A stretch of 15,687 bases of DNA from JBBRFH01 sp038224615. Its GTDB lineage: Bacteria > Planctomycetota > Phycisphaerae > Tepidisphaerales > Tepidisphaeraceae. The stretch lies in NCBI GenBank assembly GCA_038224615.1, contig JBBRFH010000050.1, forward strand, positions 1 to 15,687, in the 5' to 3' direction. Positions 12,254-15,687 of the stretch are shown here, piece by piece (the stretch's first letter is position 1; each line of letters begins with the position of its first letter). The translations under genes were made by a program, and so were the position numbers. The notes below the pieces were generated by a model. That model was not told the DNA's origin and did no database searches. It worked only from the letters and a program-made list of their open reading frames with translations.

Positions 12254-13972
12254 TCAGTCGGCTGGAGCCGTGGAGGGAGGTGCGGCGGCTCCGGAGCGGC
12301 GCGTTGCGGCACCGGCGGCCTGGAGGTTTTTCAGAACCCACATGGCACGCTGGTTGCCCGGTTCCAGGACCAGCCACCGTCGTACCGCCTTCTCGGCCAA
12401 GTCGCGGTCGTTGAGCCGCGCCGCCAGGCGCATCAACTGGATCGGCGTCTGCGCCTGCAGCATGTGTGAGGGCAGAATCCGCACCAGGTAATCCGCCGCC
12501 GTCCGGTAGTCGCCGCGTTGCTCGGCGAGCACGGACATGTTGGTCAGCGCCGATTCATTCTTCGGATTCAGCCGCAGCGCCAGTTCCGACCATTGCTCCG
12601 AGCGGACGTAATTGCCCCGCGCGAAGTCGATGAATCCCAGATTGCCGGCGACCATCGCCGAGTCCGGATTGTAAGCCAGCGTGTCCAGGTGCAGACGGCG
12701 CATGTCCTGCCAGCGGCGTGCCTCGGCGGTAGTCACCGCCGCCAGCGCGCCCAGCACCGCGACGCACCCGACCGCCAGCATCTTTTGATGCGATGCCGCA
12801 AGCTGCACCGCCAGCGCGACCGCCAAGCCAACCCCGAGCAGCGGCTGATACATGTAGTGGTCTGCAACGGTCGAATACTGCTGCATGTCAAAACGAATTA
12901 TCCCCGACACCGGCGCCAGCGGGATCACAAACAGCGCCGCCGCCAGCAGCAGGCGTCGCGAACGCGACCAAAGGATCAATCCGAAAACAACCGCCGGCGC
13001 GATCCAGGCCCACCAGATCGAGCCGTGCTCCAGCACGTACACCGGGTTTCGTCCGTAGTCGATCAGCAGCGGATGCGGCAGCACGAGTTTGCCGAGGTAG
13101 AACGCCAGCGAATCCCCCACCACCAGCGGCCGCAACGCGATGGCGACGCGCGGGACATCCGGGTCGTTCTGCGCGCCGAGCATAATCAGCGCGACGAGGA
13201 ACGCCGGCAGCGCCAGGGGCGCCAGCGATTCGATGCACTTCGCGATATGCGCGCGCCCCCCGCGGAGGTAGACGTCCACGACCAGCAGCACCGCGGGCAG
13301 CGTCATCGCTGTCGGCTTGCTGGCGCAGGCAAGCACCGTGAACAGCAACGCACGCAGCCAGTGCCGATCGCGGTAAATCTGTTTTGGGTCGGCGATCGCA
13401 AAACGCGCGTAGGCGCCGATCGCGAGGAACGCGAACAGGCCGCACATCACGTCCTTCAGGCCGGTGGTCCAGGCAACGGATTCGACCTGCAGCGGATGCA
13501 GCCCGACGATCAATCCGCCCACGATCGCCGGCCAGCGCGACGGCACGAACGCCGCGATTGCCCACGCCGACGCCGACGCCGCCAGCGCATGACACAGCAC
13601 CGACGCCAGCTTGAACGGCCAGATCGTCATCGCCTTATCGCCGATCTGCATCGGGTCGCCGTGCAGTCCCATGACGGCGAGCACATTCCAGACCGTCAGC
13701 GGCAAAGGCATGTAGATGCGGAAACTCGGCGACGACCAATGGTGGACCAGATTGGCCCACGACATCGCGTGAACGTGCTCGTTGCGCACCAGCATCAGGT
13801 AATCGTCCAAAGGCGACAGTCGCCCGAAAATCACCGGGGTGAACACGGCGAACGTCACCAGCGCGATCATCAGGTAATCGAGTCCGTGCAAAGGCGGACG
13901 CCGCTCGACCGATAGCGGCATCGCTCGACGAGTATCAAAATGGAGCGAGTCGGCGGCGGCGGCGGTGGTCAT
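12254..13972 (-). CDS. TMTC-like membrane glycosyltransferase with C-terminal TPRs
   Basis: 572 residues. About ten or more membrane helices fill residues 30-415 and TPR-like helices fill about 420-550. Features typical of GT-C-fold transferases and of the TMTC group are visible: an acidic DD pair at 56-57 in the first loop, HPLQVESVAW at 159-168 followed by GLKD (171-174), and ADHYMYQPLLG at 369-379. Such proteins transfer sugars from lipid carriers to proteins outside the cytoplasmic membrane; the substrate here is unknown. The DD pair matches the usual catalytic site. The gene begins 6 bases after the ThiF-like gene stop, so both are probably cotranscribed. Start ATG 13972 has no clear Shine-Dalgarno sequence; ATG 13921 is an alternative. 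The C-terminal 20 residues are Ala/Pro-rich. Confidence 0.82.
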   Translation of the reverse strand: MTTAAAADSLHFDTRRAMPLSVERRPPLHGLDYLMIALVTFAVFTPVIFGRLSPLDDYLMLVRNEHVHAMSWANLVHHWSSPSFRIYMPLPLTVWNVLAVMGLHGDPMQIGDKAMTIWPFKLASVLCHALAASASAWAIAAFVPSRWPAIVGGLIVGLHPLQVESVAWTTGLKDVMCGLFAFLAIGAYARFAIADPKQIYRDRHWLRALLFTVLACASKPTAMTLPAVLLVVDVYLRGGRAHIAKCIESLAPLALPAFLVALIMLGAQNDPDVPRVAIALRPLVVGDSLAFYLGKLVLPHPLLIDYGRNPVYVLEHGSIWWAWIAPAVVFGLILWSRSRRLLLAAALFVIPLAPVSGIIRFDMQQYSTVADHYMYQPLLGVGLAVALAVQLAASHQKMLAVGCVAVLGALAAVTTAEARRWQDMRRLHLDTLAYNPDSAMVAGNLGFIDFARGNYVRSEQWSELALRLNPKNESALTNMSVLAEQRGDYRTAADYLVRILPSHMLQAQTPIQLMRLAARLNDRDLAEKAVRRWLVLEPGNQRAMWVLKNLQAAGAATRRSGAAAPPSTAPAD

Positions 13973-13978
13973 CGGTAG

Positions 13979-14995
13979 TCAGCCAAGATAGCGAGCGACG
14001 ATCGTGCGTGCACGCACCGGGTCGGCCGTCCCGTGTACCAGCACCCGGCCGTCGACGAAAAGAGTCAGGTCGATGCCTTCTTCAAATTTCCCCTTCAGGA
14101 AGTACGGCGTCGACTGCAGTTCAAAGCGCCCGCGCAGTTTCGTCTCCACCGCGCTGAGCGAAAAGTTCGCCGAGACGTGCGTGCGGACCTGCACGCTGTT
14201 GCGCCCGCAAAGCGAGACGGCCGACGATGTCGTTCGATCGAGGAACTCGAACCGCCGCTCTCCGCACGCGCGGCACTCGCTGCGCCGCGCATCGGTAACG
14301 TCGATCGAGCGGAACCGCATGGTCCACACGTCGGCGGTGAGCAGGTGGTGGCTTGGCTGCTGCTCGACGATGAGCCGGATCGCCGCCGCCGCCTGCAGCG
14401 ACGCGATTACGCTTGCCGCCGGCCCGAGAACGCCGGCGGTGTCGCAGGTGGCGACCTCGCCGGCACCCGGTGGCTTAGGAAACAGGCAGCGCAGGCACGG
14501 CGTTCGGCCGGGGATGATCGGCATCACCCGCCCCTCGGTCCCCACGCAACCGCCATACACCCACGGCAGATCATGCTTGATGGCGACGTCGTTGAGCAGG
14601 TAGCGCGTTTCGACATTATCGGTGCCGTCGAGCAGAAGCGTCGCTTCGCAGTCGCGCACGAGCGATTCAACATTTTCGGGCGACACGTCGGCGATGTGAC
14701 CGTCGATGCGAATAGCCCCGTTGATCGCGCGCAGTCGTCGCTCGGCGGCGATCGCCTTGGGGAGCTGGTCGCGCACGTCGGATTCGGTGAACAGCGTCTG
14801 CCGCTGGAGGTTCGTCAGTTCGACGATATCGCGATCGACGACCGCCAATCGGCCGACCCCGGCGCGGGCGAGTTGCTCGGCAATGGTCGTCCCCAGCGCC
14901 CCGCAGCCGACCAACAGGACGCTTGCCCGCGCCAACCGATTTTGCCCGGCTGCGCCGATTTGTGGAAGGAGAATCTGACGGTGGTATCGATCCAT
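13979..14995 (-). CDS. ThiF/MoeB/HesA family adenylyltransferase (E1-like)
   Basis: 338 residues. These enzymes adenylate the C-terminal glycine of small sulfur carriers such as ThiS or MoaD. The nucleotide loop GCGALG is at 30-35, the Arg-containing NLQRQ is at 62-66, DGTDN is at 123-127, zinc Cys pairs are at C167/C170 (CLRC) and C241/C244 (CRAC), and a conserved Cys is at C184 in TCDTAGVLGP. All key residues are present, so activity is likely. After about residue 255 comes an extra domain of some 80 residues, ending FEEGIDLTLFVDGRVLVHGT, that E. coli MoeB and ThiF lack. Start ATG 14995 has AGGGGGA eight bases upstream. No ThiS/MoaD gene lies nearby, so thiamine or molybdopterin use cannot be decided. 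Confidence 0.92.
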   Translation of the reverse strand: MDRYHRQILLPQIGAAGQNRLARASVLLVGCGALGTTIAEQLARAGVGRLAVVDRDIVELTNLQRQTLFTESDVRDQLPKAIAAERRLRAINGAIRIDGHIADVSPENVESLVRDCEATLLLDGTDNVETRYLLNDVAIKHDLPWVYGGCVGTEGRVMPIIPGRTPCLRCLFPKPPGAGEVATCDTAGVLGPAASVIASLQAAAAIRLIVEQQPSHHLLTADVWTMRFRSIDVTDARRSECRACGERRFEFLDRTTSSAVSLCGRNSVQVRTHVSANFSLSAVETKLRGRFELQSTPYFLKGKFEEGIDLTLFVDGRVLVHGTADPVRARTIVARYLG

Positions 14996-15009
14996 CGGGG
15001 CGTTCCCCC

Positions 15010-15016
15010 TATCATA
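15010..15016. promoter_or_regulatory. Overlapping divergent -10 boxes between the ThiF-like and YlbF genes
   Basis: TATCAT on the plus strand (15010-15015) and TATGAT on the minus strand (15016-15011) each match the -10 consensus at five of six positions and overlap almost fully. The spacer is only 47 bases, so both promoters must lie in or near it. -35 boxes are weak. Confidence 0.3.
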
Positions 15017-15042
15017 AAGCCGTCTAGCAAGGAACAACCACA

Positions 15043-15432
15043 ATGGCAGTTGATACGCAACAGATTCTCGACGCCGCCGGCAAAGTCGCCGACCTGCTCG
15101 CCCAGCACCCCACCGTCGAAAAATATAAGGCCGCTCAGAAAGCCCTCCAGGACGACCCCGACGCGTCGCGCCTGCTGGCTGATTTCAATAGCGTCATCAC
15201 CCAGATCAGCCACAACGAGCGCGCCGGCGTGCCGCCGACCGAGGACCAGCGCCGCAAGTTCGAGGCACTGCAGACCCAGATCGCCAGCCACCTGAAGTTC
15301 AAGAGCTACTCGATGGCCGAGTTCGACCTGACCGACCTGCTGCGCAAGATCAGTGCCGTCTGGCAAAAGCCCCTCGCCCGACCCGGTGCCCAAGGCGCCG
15401 GCGCGGCGGCGGGTCCGAGCCTGGTGATGTAG
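15043..15432 (+). CDS. YlbF/YmcA family protein
   Basis: 129 residues. Helical protein of the Com_YlbF type. In Bacillus, YlbF and YmcA act with YaaT in a complex that affects RNase Y, sporulation and biofilm formation; a planctomycete role is not known. The matching region is about residues 5-105: an N-terminal helix, then KALQDDPDASRLLADFNSV, a middle helix with PPTEDQRRKFEALQ, and the segment FKSYSMAEFDLTDLLRKI. The C-terminal 20 residues are Gly/Ala-rich. Start ATG 15043 has AAGGA nine bases upstream. It is divergent from the ThiF-like gene and followed by a repeat-filled spacer. Confidence 0.85.
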   Translation: MAVDTQQILDAAGKVADLLAQHPTVEKYKAAQKALQDDPDASRLLADFNSVITQISHNERAGVPPTEDQRRKFEALQTQIASHLKFKSYSMAEFDLTDLLRKISAVWQKPLARPGAQGAGAAAGPSLVM

Positions 15433-15467
15433 CGCCTGCGAGCGCCCCGCTTTGCGCGTCGCCCGAT

Positions 15468-15563
15468 TGTCATGCTGAGCGCAGCGAAGCATCTGCATGC
15501 GCTACGGTTATCCAGCGCGCCTTCACGCCGCGAGTAGATCCTTCGGAGTACCTCAGGATGACA
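15468..15563. repeat. Dispersed inverted repeat upstream of the EVE gene
   Basis: The element begins TGTCATGCTGAG and ends CTCAGGATGACA, with inner words GAAGCATCT and AGATCCTTC. These end words are imperfect reverse complements. I recognise this as a dispersed intergenic repeat type common in several GC-rich phyla, though I could not search for it. Next to it, TGCGCTACGGTT (15498-15509) and AACCGTAGCGCA (15577-15588) are a perfect 12-base inverted pair that straddles its right end. Confidence 0.65.
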
Positions 15564-15596
15564 GATTGGTGGACGCAACCGTAGCGCACCGTTGTG

Positions 15597-15626
15597 CATC
15601 TGCGTTCATCTGCGTCCATCTGCGGC
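15597..15626. repeat. Three 10-base tandem repeats CATCTGCGTY
   Basis: Three units of CATCTGCGTT, CATCTGCGTC and CATCTGCGGC stand end to end 13 bases before the EVE-domain start codon. They fill the place where a promoter or ribosome binding site would be expected. Confidence 0.6.
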
Positions 15627-15638
15627 TATATTCCGATC

Positions 15639-15687
15639 ATGTCGCTCTGGCTTCTAAAAACCGAACCGTCCGAATACAGCTACGACG
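15639..15687 (+). CDS. EVE-domain protein, 5' end only
   Basis: Sixteen complete codons, ATG 15639 onward, reading MSLWLLKTEPSEYSYD before the window ends. The WLLKTEPSEYS start is a hallmark of EVE-domain proteins (PUA-like fold, thymocyte nuclear protein 1 type), which are thought to bind modified bases in DNA or RNA. No Shine-Dalgarno sequence is seen. Family call is good despite the short length; completeness cannot be judged. Confidence 0.82.
   Translation, partial: MSLWLLKTEPSEYSYD

Noticed and set aside
12518..13915. 465-codon plus-strand open frame
   Set aside because: Antisense to the TMTC-like gene, Arg/Gln/His-rich and without a recognisable domain.

Overview
The window is a GC-rich bacterial chromosomal segment. 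It looks planctomycetal, perhaps Phycisphaerae-like. This is an inference from several things together: N-terminally extended ATP synthase b and c subunits, ThiF-like and TMTC-like proteins of a type I associate with planctomycetes, and spacers full of dispersed inverted repeats. No rRNA, tRNA, CRISPR array, transposase or phage gene was seen.

Left part (1-6773, minus strand): a probable operon reads atpZ - atpI-like - atpB - atpE - atpF - atpH - atpA, followed by mnmA, which runs off the left edge. A sigma70-type promoter candidate lies just upstream of atpZ. The genes for gamma, beta and epsilon are absent: mnmA sits where atpG would be expected, so the F1 genes appear to be split between loci. 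Several operon spacers hold a different structured element, including a terminator-like hairpin between atpE and atpF. MnmA carries two in-frame copies of one palindrome, each encoding the same seven residues.

Middle part (6935-9896, plus strand): a Cys-rich hypothetical protein, a lone STAS-domain protein, a 454-base repeat-filled spacer, a YqgE/AlgH family protein, then a two-gene unit of a 46-residue membrane protein and an exported coiled-coil protein with an internal duplication.

Right part (10193-15687): on the minus strand, a ThiF/MoeB-type E1-like enzyme is followed 6 bases later by a TMTC-like membrane protein with TPRs. Next is an exported low-complexity protein whose frame continues past one TAA into a TPR region. 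On the plus strand are a YlbF-family protein, divergent from the ThiF gene, and the first 16 codons of an EVE-domain protein at the right edge.

The most unusual points are the duplicated coding palindrome in mnmA, the in-frame TAA in the exported TPR gene, the atpE/atpF hairpin, and a 65-base hairpin element present twice. I did not find a convincing new defence or metabolic system.
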